Assembly (NCBI GenBank): GCA_048213135.1
Contig: PS015346.1
Coordinates: forward strand, 126,303-147,317
DNA: 21,015 nucleotides
Direction of reading: 5' to 3'
Origin: Reclinomonas americana ATCC 50394
Lineage: Eukaryota > Jakobida > Jakobea > Jakobida
Shown here: positions 20,960-21,015 of the stretch, piece by piece
How positions within the stretch are numbered: the first letter of the stretch is position 1
How the letters are laid out: each line of letters starts with the position of its first letter
Position numbers and translations under genes: made by a program
The notes under the pieces: generated by a model
Told to the model about the DNA's origin: nothing
Seen by the model: only the letters and a program-made list of their open reading frames with translations
Databases searched by the model: none

Positions 20960-21015
20960 CTAGAGAGAGAGAGAGAGAGAGAGAGAGTGAGAGAGAGAGA
21001 GAGAGGAGGGAGGGG
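20960..21015. repeat. GA microsatellite at window edge
   Basis: A (GA)n run with few interruptions reaches the window end. In the minus-sense direction it is a CT tract ending in CTCTAG, compatible with an intron upstream of the WD40 exon. Confidence 0.85.

Overview
The window is nuclear DNA from an intron-rich, compact eukaryotic genome, most likely a protist. Coding sequence is broken by many short GT-AG introns, stops are standard, and introns and spacers are full of GA/CT, CA/TG and degenerate minisatellite sequence. The gene content (GPI transamidase subunit PIG-S, a borealin-like chromosomal passenger subunit, an NB-ARC/TPR STAND protein and a WD40 propeller) fits a unicellular relative of animals such as a choanoflagellate or filasterean, or an amoebozoan. 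The sequence alone does not settle which. There are no prokaryotic signals: no operon-type ribosome binding sites, CRISPR or insertion sequences.

Layout. (1) 336-4352, plus strand: a 14-exon gene for a protein of about 572 aa. It has a proline/glutamine/serine-rich N-terminus, an unrecognised beta-rich core of about 195 residues, a basic patch and an all-acidic tail, so it is probably nuclear. (2) 8030-4616, minus strand, convergent with gene 1: a 10-exon gene for a 711-aa borealin-like protein. Its last ~210 residues match the borealin/Nbl1 layout, and a long N-terminal extension is built of repeated acidic and basic modules. (3) About 15761-8463, minus: a gene of about 16 exons for an NB-ARC/winged-helix/TPR protein of about 1,200 aa. 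Its 5' end is uncertain because of an assembly gap. (4) 19719-16446, minus: a 13-exon PIG-S gene (502 aa). (5) About 20909-19740, minus: a seven-bladed WD40 protein whose 5' end probably lies beyond the window. Its stop codon is only 20 bp upstream of the PIG-S ATG.

The exon models were assembled by hand from splice signals, phase agreement and homology. Summed exon lengths divide by three for gene 1, the borealin-like gene and PIG-S. The genes do not form a pathway: they cover mitosis (borealin), ER GPI-anchor attachment (PIG-S), signalling or defence-type scaffolding (NB-ARC/TPR, WD40) and a putative nuclear regulator (gene 1). Three runs of N (501, 205 and 20) all lie in low-complexity sequence. 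Long one-strand purine tracts fill the introns of the minus-strand genes, so those introns are pyrimidine-rich in the sense direction.
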